Source: Wolinella sp052170135 (GTDB taxonomy: Bacteria > Campylobacterota > Campylobacteria > Campylobacterales > Helicobacteraceae). Taken from it: a stretch of DNA of 46,776 nt. Each line of letters starts with the position of its first letter. The first letter of the stretch is position 1. Under the pieces are notes generated by a model that saw nothing but the letters and a program-made list of their open reading frames with translations, was not told the DNA's origin and did not search any database. The position numbers and the translations under genes are program-made. The stretch spans positions 1 through 46,776 of the forward strand of contig JBQNBC010000012.1 of the NCBI GenBank assembly GCA_052170135.1. The letters run 5' to 3'. This document shows positions 7,439-17,023 of this stretch, one piece after another.

Positions 7439-9286
7439 CTAGCTATTTGCAAATCTCTCTAGCCACTCTTTAATCGTGCGCAAAAGTCCATCCAGGTCTA
7501 GACCAAGCCTCTGTTCGACCATATCTGCGCTACCATGCTCGATAAACTCATCGTCAAATTCGAGTGATATGATTCTTACATTGGCTCCTGTCTCGGCACT
7601 CCATTCTAAAAGCGCACTAGATACGCCACCTATTTTTGAATTATCGCTAAATACAAACCAGTACTTATACCTCTGTGATAGTTCAGATAGTAGCTCGTTA
7701 TCAAGCGGTTTTACAAAACGGAGGTCGACCAATCCTGCCTCACAGCCGCTGTGTGATAGACGCTTTTGTACTTCATATGCGCGTCCTACGCCATTACCAA
7801 AGCCAAGGAGCAATATCTCATCGCTCCCTTCGATTAGTACCTCTCCTTTTCCATAGGCAAAAGGAGAATCGCTAAAATCACCATCTTTAAGCACAAAGCT
7901 CTTTCGTGGGTATCTAAAAGCCAGTGCATCGCTATCAAAATCAGCAGCAAATTTCACAGCCTGTTTTAGCGTGGCGTTATCTCGAGGCGCAAATATGGTC
8001 ATGTGGGGAATCGTACGTAAGAATCCAACATCAAATGCGCCCTGATGTGTCTCGCCATCCTCACCGACAATGCCACCACGATCAATGGCAAATCGTACAG
8101 GTAGACGCATAATGCTAACATCATGTATTAGCTGGTCGTATGCACGCTGTAAAAATGTCGAGTATATCGCGACAAATGGCTTAAAGCCCTCTTTTGCAAG
8201 GCTGGCCATAGATGTTACTGCATGCTGTTCGGCGATAGCCACATCCCAAAATCTCTCGGGAAACTCATCGATAAGCGCGCCAAGTCCAGTTCCACTAGGC
8301 ATTGCAGCTGTTACACCGACTATTTTTTCATCGATTCTTGCTAGCTCAAGAAGTGTCTTTGAGAAGATATCAGTCGGAGTATTTGTGGAGGATTTTTTTA
8401 GCGATTCTCCACTGTTTATATCAAATGGTCCAACGCCATGCCAATGCTCAAGATGCCCCTCTGCTATTTTATAGCCCTTTCCTTTTAGCGTCTGGGCATG
8501 GATGATGACTGGACGATTCATCTGTTTTGCAATGCGCAAAGTCTCGATTATCTCCTTGAGGTTGTGCCCATCTATCGGTCCTATATACTCAAGCCCAAGC
8601 TCCTCAAATAGAATTCCAGGCGTTATTAGCTTTAGTGATTCTTCAAAGCGTTTTGCCATATAGCTAGCAGAATCGGGTAGATGAAAGAGGAGTTTTTCGA
8701 CCTTGCCTTTGATCGACTGGAAAAACTGCCCTGCAATCGCTTGTGATAGATACTTGCTAATTGCTCCAATAGGCTCGGCGATACTCATTTCATTATCGTT
8801 TAGGATTATTATCATTGGATATTTTCTGTCACCAAGCTCATTTAGAGCCTCATAGCTTAGTCCGGCACTCATAGCACCATCACCGATTAGCACTACTGGG
8901 ATTCGATTCTTTTCTCCGGTTAGTCTTATAGCCTTTGCTGCACCAACGCCAAGGGAAATTGATGTCGAGCTGTGTCCTGCGACGAAGTAGTCGTGCTCAC
9001 TCTCACTTGGCTTTGTAAAGCCACTAATCCCATTAATCTGCCGTAAGCTCTCAAAGGAATCCCACCGATCGGTCAATAGCTTATGTGCGTATGCTTGATG
9101 GCTTACATCAAATATAAAAGGATCGCGTGCGGAGTTGAATACAGCATGCATGCCAACGATTAACTCCACTGCACCAAGCGTCGAGCTTAGATGTCCGCCG
9201 TTGTGTGATACGACCTCTAGGATTCTCCCTCTAATTGCTTTGCTTAGCTCCTCGAGCTCACGCAGTGATTTCCCCTCTAGCTTCAT
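7439..9286 (-). CDS. dxs: 1-deoxy-D-xylulose-5-phosphate synthase
   Basis: Dxs condenses pyruvate with glyceraldehyde 3-phosphate, using thiamine diphosphate, in the first step of the non-mevalonate isoprenoid pathway. The 615-residue protein is full length. It shows FDVSHQAYAHKLLTDR (substrate-binding His), the FVAGHSSTSISLGVGAAKA block, the thiamine-binding GDGAMSAGLSYEALNELG with IIILNDNEMSI, and the transketolase segment DVAIAEQHAVTSMASLAKEG with RFAIDRGGIVGEDGETHQGAFD. Its start overlaps the fliH stop by 4 bases (ATGA type), so it is translationally coupled to the flagellar genes upstream. About 250 non-coding bases follow before the gene remnant. Confidence 0.97.
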   Translation of the reverse strand: MKLEGKSLRELEELSKAIRGRILEVVSHNGGHLSSTLGAVELIVGMHAVFNSARDPFIFDVSHQAYAHKLLTDRWDSFESLRQINGISGFTKPSESEHDYFVAGHSSTSISLGVGAAKAIRLTGEKNRIPVVLIGDGAMSAGLSYEALNELGDRKYPMIIILNDNEMSIAEPIGAISKYLSQAIAGQFFQSIKGKVEKLLFHLPDSASYMAKRFEESLKLITPGILFEELGLEYIGPIDGHNLKEIIETLRIAKQMNRPVIIHAQTLKGKGYKIAEGHLEHWHGVGPFDINSGESLKKSSTNTPTDIFSKTLLELARIDEKIVGVTAAMPSGTGLGALIDEFPERFWDVAIAEQHAVTSMASLAKEGFKPFVAIYSTFLQRAYDQLIHDVSIMRLPVRFAIDRGGIVGEDGETHQGAFDVGFLRTIPHMTIFAPRDNATLKQAVKFAADFDSDALAFRYPRKSFVLKDGDFSDSPFAYGKGEVLIEGSDEILLLGFGNGVGRAYEVQKRLSHSGCEAGLVDLRFVKPLDNELLSELSQRYKYWFVFSDNSKIGGVSSALLEWSAETGANVRIISLEFDDEFIEHGSADMVEQRLGLDLDGLLRTIKEWLERFANS

Positions 9287-10095
9287 TGCTCTCTCCGTTC
9301 GAGGTTTTCTAAAATAGAGCGCTTCATCGCCTGGAATCGTGAAAGAATCGTACCATCAAGATTTCCACTATCACTAAGAATCACCACGCCCCCACGTGCT
9401 ATTGCCTTGTCTGCTTCGATCTTGATTCTCTCTTCGCCTTCAAAGCTCTTGATCACGGTCGCATAGTCTTGTGGATTTAGCTTTAGAAGAATCTTTGTCG
9501 CATCTTTTAGAGATTCTAGTAGATTCTTGGCGAGTGCATTCGCCACCTCCGCGCTATTTTGTTCGACCTCTTTTGCGATAACCTCTTTTGCGATATCAAC
9601 GGCGATTGCGCTTAATTCACGCTCAATACTCTCTATCTGGCGCTCCATGCCACTAGCTGTCTTCTCTAGCATCTCAATAGAGGCGATTAGAGCGTGCTTT
9701 TGCTCCTCAACCTCTTCTTGCAGAGCCATTTTCATCTGTTCCTGCCCCTCTCTAATCCCTAGCTGTCGCGCCTCTTCGCGTGCTTCTTTGACGAGGGAAT
9801 CCATCTCTTTTTGTTGACGTTCAAGATATGAGTGTACCCCAAGGAGAGAATCGGCCAACCCATCACTTTTTTGCAAAAGCTTTTCGATTAGCTCAATGTC
9901 AATCGTGCTGGTAGGTTGCGGTGGCGGCGCAGGAATCTCTACGCTTTCTACTGTTGGCTGGAGCGACGTTGTTGACTCATAGAATTCTTTGTCCTCTTCC
10001 TTGAGAGAAGAATCGAGCACCTTGAATTCATACCGTTTGATGTTGTGTCGACTTTGTCCATCTGTCGAGATGACGTTTTGTTTATCGTTATTCAA
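9283..10095 (-). CDS. fliH: Flagellar export ATPase regulator FliH
   Basis: FliH binds the FliI ATPase and anchors it to the C ring. The 270-residue protein is placed by its position between fliG and dxs and by its form: a variable N terminus with a proline-rich patch (EIPAPPPQP near residue 55), a long Glu/Gln-rich helical section (about 70-160) including EEAREEARQLGIREGQEQM, and a C-terminal domain with IAVDIAKEVIAKEVEQN and VILSDSGNLDGTILSRFQAMKR typical of the FliH/HrpE family. The start overlaps the fliG stop by 8 bases. Confidence 0.9.
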   Translation of the reverse strand: MNNDKQNVISTDGQSRHNIKRYEFKVLDSSLKEEDKEFYESTTSLQPTVESVEIPAPPPQPTSTIDIELIEKLLQKSDGLADSLLGVHSYLERQQKEMDSLVKEAREEARQLGIREGQEQMKMALQEEVEEQKHALIASIEMLEKTASGMERQIESIERELSAIAVDIAKEVIAKEVEQNSAEVANALAKNLLESLKDATKILLKLNPQDYATVIKSFEGEERIKIEADKAIARGGVVILSDSGNLDGTILSRFQAMKRSILENLERREQ

Positions 10096-11113
10096 TCATA
10101 TCCTCTTGTTCGCCGATTTGGATCACTCCCTGTTCTGCGAGAGACTGTACTGTTTCGACGATTTTTCTTTGTGCAGATTCCACATCCTTGACCTTGACGG
10201 CACCAAGGAATTGCATCTCCTCCATAAAAGCTTCTCCAGCACGTTGCGACATATTTGAGACGAATTTCTGCTTAAGCTCTTCTGGCGCTGACTTGAGTGC
10301 CATTGTGAGTTCTTTTTTGTCTGCCATTTTGAGAATCTCGCGAATTGCGTTATTGTCAAGCTTCTCTATATCCTCAAACGTAAACATCATCTCTTTGATA
10401 GCATTTGCCAGTTGCTCGTCAATTTGCTCAATATATGCAATCGTTGCTTTTGCTGCTTTTTGTCCGAGGCGGTTAAATACCTCTGCTACTGCTCGTGGGC
10501 CGCCAACCTCGACTTTGTAGCTTGTGAGTGATTCTAGTTTATTTTCTAGTACAGTTGAGACACGCTTGACTACGTTTGGTGATATATCACCTAGGTTTGC
10601 CATACGAATAGCAATCTCAGCACGTAAGTCGTCGGTGAAGTAGCTAAGCGTCTCTGCTGCGCTGCTTGGATCCATGTGTGCAAGTATTAGTGCGATGGTC
10701 TGTGGGTGCTCATTGATGATAAAGTCAGCGAGCTGCTGCGGTCGCACTCGTGCAAGATATGAGAAGTTTTGCGCACTTTGCATGGATTTTGCAAGCTTAT
10801 CTAAAACCTTTTTTGCCTCGTCTGGACCAAGTACGCGATAGAGAATCTCTTTTGCATACTCTAAACCACCAGAGCTAATATATTGATTTGATTGGAAAAT
10901 AGCATAAAACTCTTCGAGTACTGCTGTGGCAATGGACTTATCCACGCCACCACTTTGTGCGATGTACTTTGATACTTCCGTAATAGAATCTAGCTCTAAA
11001 TGCGAAAAGACCTCGCCAGTAATCTCATCTCCGAGCTGAATAAGCAAAATGGCAATCTTCTCTGCCATGCTCATTTCGTCATATTGCGCCTGCTGTCGTG
11101 GTCCTAGATTCAT
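10088..11113 (-). CDS. fliG: Flagellar motor switch protein FliG
   Basis: FliG forms the part of the C ring that contacts the stator and drives torque. The 341-residue protein shows the middle-domain EHPQTIALILAHMDP motif (near residue 135), the armadillo-like segments, and a C-terminal charged helix bearing DNNAIREILKMADKKELTMALK, which matches the torque helix with its conserved charged residues. Length and order match the family. It sits between fliF and fliH; the spacing to fliF is 9 bases. Confidence 0.97.
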   Translation of the reverse strand: MNLGPRQQAQYDEMSMAEKIAILLIQLGDEITGEVFSHLELDSITEVSKYIAQSGGVDKSIATAVLEEFYAIFQSNQYISSGGLEYAKEILYRVLGPDEAKKVLDKLAKSMQSAQNFSYLARVRPQQLADFIINEHPQTIALILAHMDPSSAAETLSYFTDDLRAEIAIRMANLGDISPNVVKRVSTVLENKLESLTSYKVEVGGPRAVAEVFNRLGQKAAKATIAYIEQIDEQLANAIKEMMFTFEDIEKLDNNAIREILKMADKKELTMALKSAPEELKQKFVSNMSQRAGEAFMEEMQFLGAVKVKDVESAQRKIVETVQSLAEQGVIQIGEQEDMIE

Positions 11114-11122
11114 AGTGTTATC

Positions 11123-12856
11123 CTATTTTTTGGCTTTCGCATCGGCTAAGAGCTTTGCAGCGACATCATCAAGTCCTAGCTCATCGCGGATAAGCGTCTG
11201 GAATATCGCTGCTATTTCCTCTGGTTTCTCTGTGGCAATTTCACGCATTTTATCTAGTAAAACATCATATTTAATCTCATCCTCGCTCACTCCACCACCA
11301 AGTCCTAGCTGATCCTCTACTCGCCGTTTCATCTCATTAAACTTAGTAAGTGCATCTTCATCATCATCTTCGAGTTTGATGAGGGACTCTATCTCTTCGT
11401 CTTCGTCCTCGTGTACTTCTAGCATACGTTCAGCAAATGGCGCGATGATTTTCTTATAGAAGATGAAGAGAATCAGACCAACAATGAGATACTTTAGCAT
11501 AGGCATAAATGGACCTGCAAACTTTTCTAGCCCTTGAATAAACTGCTCTGCTGTACTTTTTGGTATATAGCCAGCACTTTTTGCATCAAATTCAAAGTTG
11601 CTAACTGTTACCTCGTCTCCTCGTGAGCTGTTAAAGCCCATTGCTTGACGTACTAGACCGTTTATTTTTTCCATTTCTTCATCGCTAAGCGCAATGTATT
11701 CGAGAATCTCTCCGCCTTGCTCATTTGTAGTAGTGCGATATTTTCCATCTACTACGACAGCCGCTGAAAGTCGCTTAATGGTAGCAAACTCACCTTTAAT
11801 GCTTGAGACTGTTTTGCTTACCTCAAAGTTTGTCGTAGTCTGCGATTTTTCATGTTTGTCGCGTGTTTCTGCATCATCTAGCCCTTGAACTGGACCTATG
11901 TTGCTGACGGCTCCTGGGACACCACCTATCTCTTTTGGTTTAAAGCCTTCTCGCTTCTCCTCGAGTGTTTGTTCGCTTCGTACGACGTTATTTGGGTCAA
12001 ATAGCTCCTGCGTACTCTCTTTTTGACTGAAGTCAAATTCAGCCGTTACCTTTGCTACGACCCTATCAGCTCCACCAATTACAGGGGCTAGTATATTTAT
12101 GATTTTTTCTTCTAGTGAACGCTCAAAACTTTGTCGATAGCGTGCTTGGATTGTTGCCATCTCTTTTGAGGTTGTCAGCTCATCACCCTCGCCAAGTGGT
12201 TCGCCATTTTCGTTCACGATTCTTACATTTTCAGCCTCTAGGCGAGTGATAGCTGCGGAGACTAGATTTTTGATTCCTAATACTTGCGCTGGAGTGAGTG
12301 ACATGCTAGGGCGCATTCGCAACACAACAGATGCTGTCGGCGGTGTCTCTTTGCTTACAAATACAGAATCTTTAGGAATCGCAATGTGCACTGATGCCTT
12401 TTCGATGGGTGTTAAGCTCTCTATAGTCCTTCCTAGTTCACCCTCGGTAGCGCGGATAAACTTTACACGCTGATCGAAGTCTGTAGCACCAAATTCTTGC
12501 TTGTCAAAGATTTCAAAGCCGACTTTGCTACTCTTTGGAATACCGCTGCTTGCGAGCTTTAGCCTCTCCTCATAGACCTTATCCTCTGGAATGAGAATCG
12601 TATCCTCTTTTGGAAGCTTGTAAGGGATTTGCGCCTGCGTTAGATGCTGCACTATTAGCGCGCCATCTTGTGAGCTAACTCCTTCAAACAGCACCGCATA
12701 TCCATCCAGGCTTTTGCCCTTGCCGCCATTGTAGAGTATCAGGAATGCGATAAATGCAACTACGCCAACTACCGCACCTAAAATGACGAGCTTTTGCTTG
12801 ATGTTTAGCCTTGTATAAAGGTTTTGTATCTGATTAAAAAGCGTCCTAAAGTCCAC
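11123..12856 (-). CDS. fliF: Flagellar MS-ring protein FliF
   Basis: FliF is the membrane ring on which the basal body and export gate are built. The 577-residue protein has two membrane helices, near residues 23-43 and 445-467, enclosing ring-building periplasmic domains (PKEDTILIPEDKVYEERLKLA and the SVHIAIPKDSVFVSKE region are typical). The acidic C terminus contains the FliG-binding tail (LGLDDVAAKLL). It is the first flagellar gene of this operon; hisC is upstream with a 30-base gap. Confidence 0.97.
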   Translation of the reverse strand: MDFRTLFNQIQNLYTRLNIKQKLVILGAVVGVVAFIAFLILYNGGKGKSLDGYAVLFEGVSSQDGALIVQHLTQAQIPYKLPKEDTILIPEDKVYEERLKLASSGIPKSSKVGFEIFDKQEFGATDFDQRVKFIRATEGELGRTIESLTPIEKASVHIAIPKDSVFVSKETPPTASVVLRMRPSMSLTPAQVLGIKNLVSAAITRLEAENVRIVNENGEPLGEGDELTTSKEMATIQARYRQSFERSLEEKIINILAPVIGGADRVVAKVTAEFDFSQKESTQELFDPNNVVRSEQTLEEKREGFKPKEIGGVPGAVSNIGPVQGLDDAETRDKHEKSQTTTNFEVSKTVSSIKGEFATIKRLSAAVVVDGKYRTTTNEQGGEILEYIALSDEEMEKINGLVRQAMGFNSSRGDEVTVSNFEFDAKSAGYIPKSTAEQFIQGLEKFAGPFMPMLKYLIVGLILFIFYKKIIAPFAERMLEVHEDEDEEIESLIKLEDDDEDALTKFNEMKRRVEDQLGLGGGVSEDEIKYDVLLDKMREIATEKPEEIAAIFQTLIRDELGLDDVAAKLLADAKAKK

Positions 12857-12886
12857 TAAAATCTCCCAAATTTGCTCTTAAATTCC

Positions 12887-13993
12887 TCATTTTTGCTTAT
12901 CCAAAAATTCTTTAACAAGTGTGAGCGCACGACTGTTTTGTGTCTCTGTGCCAATTGTAATTCTTATCGCATTTAGTCCGTAAGATTTTAGATTCCTAAT
13001 AATTAGCCCGCGACGCAAAAGCCACTCTGAAAGCTCAGAAGAATCTGCGTATTCACCAAGAAGGATTGTGATGAAATTTGTAAATGACGGGATAAATTCA
13101 AGTCCAAAATCACGGGCAAATGCCTCATATCGTGCCATCTCTTTAAAATTATCCTTGATGCTAGACTTGACGAACTCCAACTCATTAAGCGCAGCAATTG
13201 CACCAGCAAGCGAAGGAGTTGTGATATTAAAAGGTGCACGCACTTTGTGAAGAGTCCTGATTATGTTTGCTTCTGCGATCCCATAACCTACGCGCATACC
13301 GCCTAGTCCATAAGCTTTAGAAAACGTTCCGAGATAGATTGTGTTTGGGAATCGCGCGATCAAATCGCTCGCATCTATCGCCTTTTTGCTGTCTTTAAAT
13401 GCCGCATACTCCTGATACGCGCCATCTACCATAACTAGAGTATTGCTATCAATTTTTTCTAAGAATCGATATACATCGCTTGTATCTAGAGATTCTCCTA
13501 GTGGATTGTTTGGCAAGCAGAGGAAGATTACGCTTGGATTCTCGCGCTTATAAATCTCCAAAAACTCATTTAAATCGTGTTTTTGGCTCTTTGTGCGGAT
13601 GATCTTTGCACCTGTTTGTCTCGCGTAAATCTCGTACATCGCAAATGTGATCCCAGCCATTAGCACGCTAGATTCCTTGTTGCATTTTGCATGCACTGCC
13701 ATTTCGATGACCTGGTCGCTACCTTGTCCGATGATTATGTTTTCACTTTTGATGCCAAAGCGCGTTGCCAAGCCTTCTTTGAGCTCAAACATAGAATCAT
13801 CAGGATATCGATATGCGTTGTGTGCGCACGCCTTTATCGCTTCTACTACGTTTGGTGGCGTACCGAATGGATTCTCGTTTGAAGCGAGTTTGATGACATC
13901 ATCTGGGTTTATTCCATATTCGCGCACGACAAGCTCAATGGGCTTGCCTGCTTCATATACTTTTAGGGAATCTAGCGTGGAGCTGAACTGCAT
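12887..13993 (-). CDS. hisC: Histidinol-phosphate aminotransferase
   Basis: HisC is a PLP enzyme that makes histidinol phosphate from imidazole-acetol phosphate. The 368-residue protein shows LASNENPFGTPP near residue 36, YRYPDDSM, the cofactor-binding GQGSDQVIEM, the aspartate/tyrosine motif MVDGAYQEYA and the Schiff-base lysine in GTFSKAYGLGGMRVGYG. Length is typical. It precedes fliF with a 30-base gap and so probably heads a hisC-fliF-fliG-fliH-dxs operon; an alternative specificity for aromatic amino acids is possible in this family. Confidence 0.93.
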   Translation of the reverse strand: MQFSSTLDSLKVYEAGKPIELVVREYGINPDDVIKLASNENPFGTPPNVVEAIKACAHNAYRYPDDSMFELKEGLATRFGIKSENIIIGQGSDQVIEMAVHAKCNKESSVLMAGITFAMYEIYARQTGAKIIRTKSQKHDLNEFLEIYKRENPSVIFLCLPNNPLGESLDTSDVYRFLEKIDSNTLVMVDGAYQEYAAFKDSKKAIDASDLIARFPNTIYLGTFSKAYGLGGMRVGYGIAEANIIRTLHKVRAPFNITTPSLAGAIAALNELEFVKSSIKDNFKEMARYEAFARDFGLEFIPSFTNFITILLGEYADSSELSEWLLRRGLIIRNLKSYGLNAIRITIGTETQNSRALTLVKEFLDKQK

Positions 13994-14181
13994 AAAAAGC
14001 CTTAACTTTCATATAAACAAATTGACAATTTCGGTGCATTTTAGCTAATTTTTTCTAAGGTTAGAGTATTTCAGATTCTTATGTTTAGCCGATTTTATCG
14101 CCAGTTCCTTGACTTTGTGGCACATTGCAACACAAAGGGTAGATTTTTTAAAAATATGCACGCTAGAACTAGTGAAGAATC

Positions 14182-14919
14182 CTAGAGTAAATCACGATAT
14201 TTTTCATACTCAATTCCATATATTTCGCTTATATTTTTGTTTGAAATCATCTCATCTCCATTACCAAAGCCAAGAATCCTGCCATTTTTTAGAAAAAGCA
14301 CGCGTGTAGATACAAATTTTGCATGTCTTGGATGGTGTGTTGTGTGTACAAATGTGTAGCCGTCATCTCTAAGGGAGCGAATCATCTCCAAAAGTTTAAT
14401 TTGATTCCCAAAATCAAGCCCATTTGTAGGCTCATCCATGAATATAGTTTTTGCTCCTTGTACTAGCGCACGTGCAATATAGGCGAGTTGTCGTTCGCCA
14501 CCACTTATTTTTGTGTATGGCTTATCACTTAGATGTATGATTCCCATTTTTTCTAGCGATTCTTTGGCTAGATTCTTATCTTGCGTGGAAAAGCTTGAAA
14601 ATAGCGGTGTGCGATGCAATGCGCCCATTAGCACGATATCTAAAACTGTGTAGTCGTAGCTGTAATTGTGTATTTGTGGGATGTATGAAACTAGACTTGC
14701 TAGTTCGCGTTTTGTATATTTGTGTATGCTTTTATTAGCGATTGTCACATCACCTTTTGGTTTTAAAAGTCCTAATATAACTTTTAAAAGAGTCGTCTTT
14801 CCGCTTCCGTTTGCTCCAAGAATCGCCAGTACCTCACCGCTTTTGATGCAAAAGCTGATATCTTCTAATACTGTGCGATCTTTATATTTGAAATATAAAT
14901 TTTTCACTTCAAGTAACAT
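14182..14919 (-). CDS. ABC transporter ATPase, FecE/FhuC type
   Basis: This 245-residue ATPase powers uptake of a chelated metal or cofactor. It shows Walker A GANGSGKTT (residues 35-43), the Q-loop region YIPQIHNYSYDY, the signature SGGERQ (139-144), Walker B TIFMDEP (158-164) and the switch His in VHTTHHPRHA. It is the last gene of the four-gene uptake operon and its ATG shares one base with the stop of the permease gene. The close analogues in H. pylori are FecE proteins, whose substrate is debated (iron, nickel or cobalt chelates); substrate cannot be read from this protein. Confidence 0.93.
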   Translation of the reverse strand: MLLEVKNLYFKYKDRTVLEDISFCIKSGEVLAILGANGSGKTTLLKVILGLLKPKGDVTIANKSIHKYTKRELASLVSYIPQIHNYSYDYTVLDIVLMGALHRTPLFSSFSTQDKNLAKESLEKMGIIHLSDKPYTKISGGERQLAYIARALVQGAKTIFMDEPTNGLDFGNQIKLLEMIRSLRDDGYTFVHTTHHPRHAKFVSTRVLFLKNGRILGFGNGDEMISNKNISEIYGIEYEKYRDLL

Positions 14920-15920
14920 TAGAAACTCTTGTTGGCACGACGTAAAATTAGCACAAACACAGGAATACCAAATAGCGAAGTTACAATACCTATAGGAATC
15001 TCAAAAGTAAAAACAAGACGCGAGAAGCTATCGCAAAAGAGCAAAAATATACCTCCAATAATTGCTGATGCTACCAGTACTTTATGGTTATCCGCACTAT
15101 ATATAAAACGTGCCATGTGCGGTATGATAAGTCCAATCCAGCCGATAACCCCAGCTATCGTTACGCTCAGTGTGCTTGTAAAAGTTGCCAGCAAAATCAT
15201 CAAAATTTTCACTCTAGATGTATCGATTCCTAGGCTTTTCGCCTCTTCTTCTCCTAGGCTTAGTGCGTTTAAGTATTTTCCGCTACACGCCAAAGCTACT
15301 ATCCCAAAAAGCATCGGAAACGCAGAGAGCACAAGAAAATCTTTTGAGACAAAACTAAGACTTCCCATCAAAAAATATGTGATACTGGGAAGTGTATCTG
15401 TTGGATCGGCGGCATATTTAAGAATCGAGAGTAACGAAGTAAACAGAGAGCTACTAATTACACCGCCAAGCACGAGCATGATAATACCTCCAGAGCGTGA
15501 ATATAGCACAGAGATTAAGAGCGCAAGCAGAGCTGCTAGGAATCCAAAAATAAAAGTGCTCAACCAAATAGCCACCTCGCCAACGCGAAGAAACATGCCC
15601 AATGCTGCACCAAATGCTGCACCATTTAGCACTCCAAGGATAGAAGGCGAAACAAGCGGATTGACAAACATAGCCTGGTATGTCGCGCCTGAAATTGCCA
15701 ACGATGCACCAATAAGCAGGCATGCCATGATCCTCGGGAAGCGAATCTCGCCAATTAGTGTATGAATTACTTGAAAATCACTTAGATTTTCGCCGGTAAG
15801 AATCGCTAAAAAATAGCGCAAATATTCATCAGCACCGAAGGTGTATTTGCCCAAAAGCAGTGAACTAAATACAGAAGCAAGCAAAAGAACCATTAAAACA
15901 AGAATCGAGCGTTTACTCAT
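14919..15920 (-). CDS. ABC transporter permease, FecCD/BtuC type
   Basis: The 333-residue protein has about nine to ten hydrophobic helices and FecCD family marks: SGATYQAMFVNPLVSPSILG near residue 80, and the coupling region ending GWIGLIIPHMARFI with GIVTSLFGIPVFVLIL near the C terminus. This family imports siderophores, haem, cobalamin and nickel or cobalt chelates through the inner membrane. Its start overlaps the binding-protein stop by 4 bases, so the gene is tightly coupled to its partner. A 278-codon open frame on the opposite strand is a shadow. Confidence 0.95.
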   Translation of the reverse strand: MSKRSILVLMVLLLASVFSSLLLGKYTFGADEYLRYFLAILTGENLSDFQVIHTLIGEIRFPRIMACLLIGASLAISGATYQAMFVNPLVSPSILGVLNGAAFGAALGMFLRVGEVAIWLSTFIFGFLAALLALLISVLYSRSGGIIMLVLGGVISSSLFTSLLSILKYAADPTDTLPSITYFLMGSLSFVSKDFLVLSAFPMLFGIVALACSGKYLNALSLGEEEAKSLGIDTSRVKILMILLATFTSTLSVTIAGVIGWIGLIIPHMARFIYSADNHKVLVASAIIGGIFLLFCDSFSRLVFTFEIPIGIVTSLFGIPVFVLILRRANKSF

Positions 15921-16960
15921 ATGGTGTCACCTAAAATCTTGACAATCTCATCTTCGCTTAGCTCAAGCTCCAAAAATAGGCGATAAAACTCGCGTGTTTC
16001 GGTCTTTATATCGACTTTAGCAAGCTCTTTATGCAGTATGTTTGCAAGCCATTTAATCCCTAAGAAGCGCATGAAAGATGGCGGTCTATCAAACCAACTA
16101 AAAGGAGCGCGCGGAATGTAGTAGGCGCGATGATTCTTTACTGCTTTTAGGAGTGACCATTTTGGATCTGAATATATCTTTTTATAAAAATCTTGATCGT
16201 AAATCAAAATTACATCTGGATTATAGGCTAAGACCTGTTCAAAGCTCACTTTTACGCGTCCATAGCCTGAGGCTATATCTTTGCATTTGTGTGCTTCGAT
16301 TCCTCCAGAGAGTGAGATTATCGCGCTATGTGGCGAGCCTTCGCACTCTGTTGAGAGTCCATCGCTCTCTTGTGCATAGTAGACGCTTGGTTTTTTTATT
16401 CCTGTGCGCTCTATGGATTCTTGGAGTTTTTGGCTGAATGCAAGCGATTCTCTTGCATGGTCTATAAGTTTGTTTGCGCGCTTCTCTTTTTTTATAACAC
16501 GCCCTAAAATTTCAAGCGAAATAATGTAATCCTCTAGAGTGGTACTTTTTAAATAGAGCATTGGTTTTTTAATAGAACCAAAAATATTGACCATATTTTT
16601 TATATTTTTAGATGAAGCACTTAAAAGAATAAGCTCTGGGTCCAAGGACAATAGCATCTCTATGTTTGGGATCTTGCCCTGTCCAAAGAATCCACCAACG
16701 ACTGGGAGCTCCAAAACATCTTTTTTTAAGTATGGCTTTTCGTGTTGATTCCACTCAAAATTTGAACCGATAATACGCGAGGAATCAAGTGCATACAGGA
16801 GGTATAGAAGGGTTGGATTGCTTGCATATATTTTAGAGGGTGGACTTTTTAGTAGCTCAAAATTGAGGCTATTTTTGGTGATAAATTTTGAAAATTCAAC
16901 ATCATCTAATGCGAAAATATAATTCACATAGAGGCATAAAATAAGAAGGAGTTTTTTCAT
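15917..16960 (-). CDS. Periplasmic binding protein of the FecCD-type transporter
   Basis: The 347-residue protein begins with a signal sequence (MKKLLLILCLYVNYIFA, cleavage about residue 17) without a clear lipobox, and has the two-lobed class III layout: PPSKIYASNPTLLYLLYALD, VVGGFFGQGKIPNIEMLLSLDPELI, and the second-lobe AYNPDVILIYD. The motif FSWFDRPPSFMRFLGIKWLA near residue 290 is characteristic of one branch of this family. It delivers a chelate from the outer-membrane receptor to the permease. The substrate (nickel, iron, cobalamin or molybdate-type) is undecided; Helicobacter CeuE-type proteins of this sort are linked to nickel or cobalt. Confidence 0.9.
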   Translation of the reverse strand: MKKLLLILCLYVNYIFALDDVEFSKFITKNSLNFELLKSPPSKIYASNPTLLYLLYALDSSRIIGSNFEWNQHEKPYLKKDVLELPVVGGFFGQGKIPNIEMLLSLDPELILLSASSKNIKNMVNIFGSIKKPMLYLKSTTLEDYIISLEILGRVIKKEKRANKLIDHARESLAFSQKLQESIERTGIKKPSVYYAQESDGLSTECEGSPHSAIISLSGGIEAHKCKDIASGYGRVKVSFEQVLAYNPDVILIYDQDFYKKIYSDPKWSLLKAVKNHRAYYIPRAPFSWFDRPPSFMRFLGIKWLANILHKELAKVDIKTETREFYRLFLELELSEDEIVKILGDTI

Positions 16961-16980
16961 AAATTTTATTCCATATTAAT

Positions 16981-17014
16981 CGCAAGGAATCGATTCTTAA
17001 GAATAATTCCTGCG
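16981..17014 (-). terminator. Intercistronic hairpin between receptor and binding-protein genes
   Basis: CGCAAGGAAT on the plus strand pairs with ATTCCTGCG across an inner palindrome ATTCTTAAGAAT, giving a stem with one bulge. It lies within the 63 bases between the receptor stop and the binding-protein start, and on the message strand is followed by an AT-rich stretch rather than a long T-run. It may cause partial termination or protect the receptor message, making receptor more abundant than the transporter. Confidence 0.5.
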
Positions 17015-17023
17015 AGTGTTGTC

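Noticed and set aside
14929..15765. 278-codon open frame on the plus strand opposite the permease gene
   Set aside because: It is antisense to a clear FecCD permease; its composition (many Lys, Ser, Thr) reflects the complement of membrane helices, and it has no ribosome site.
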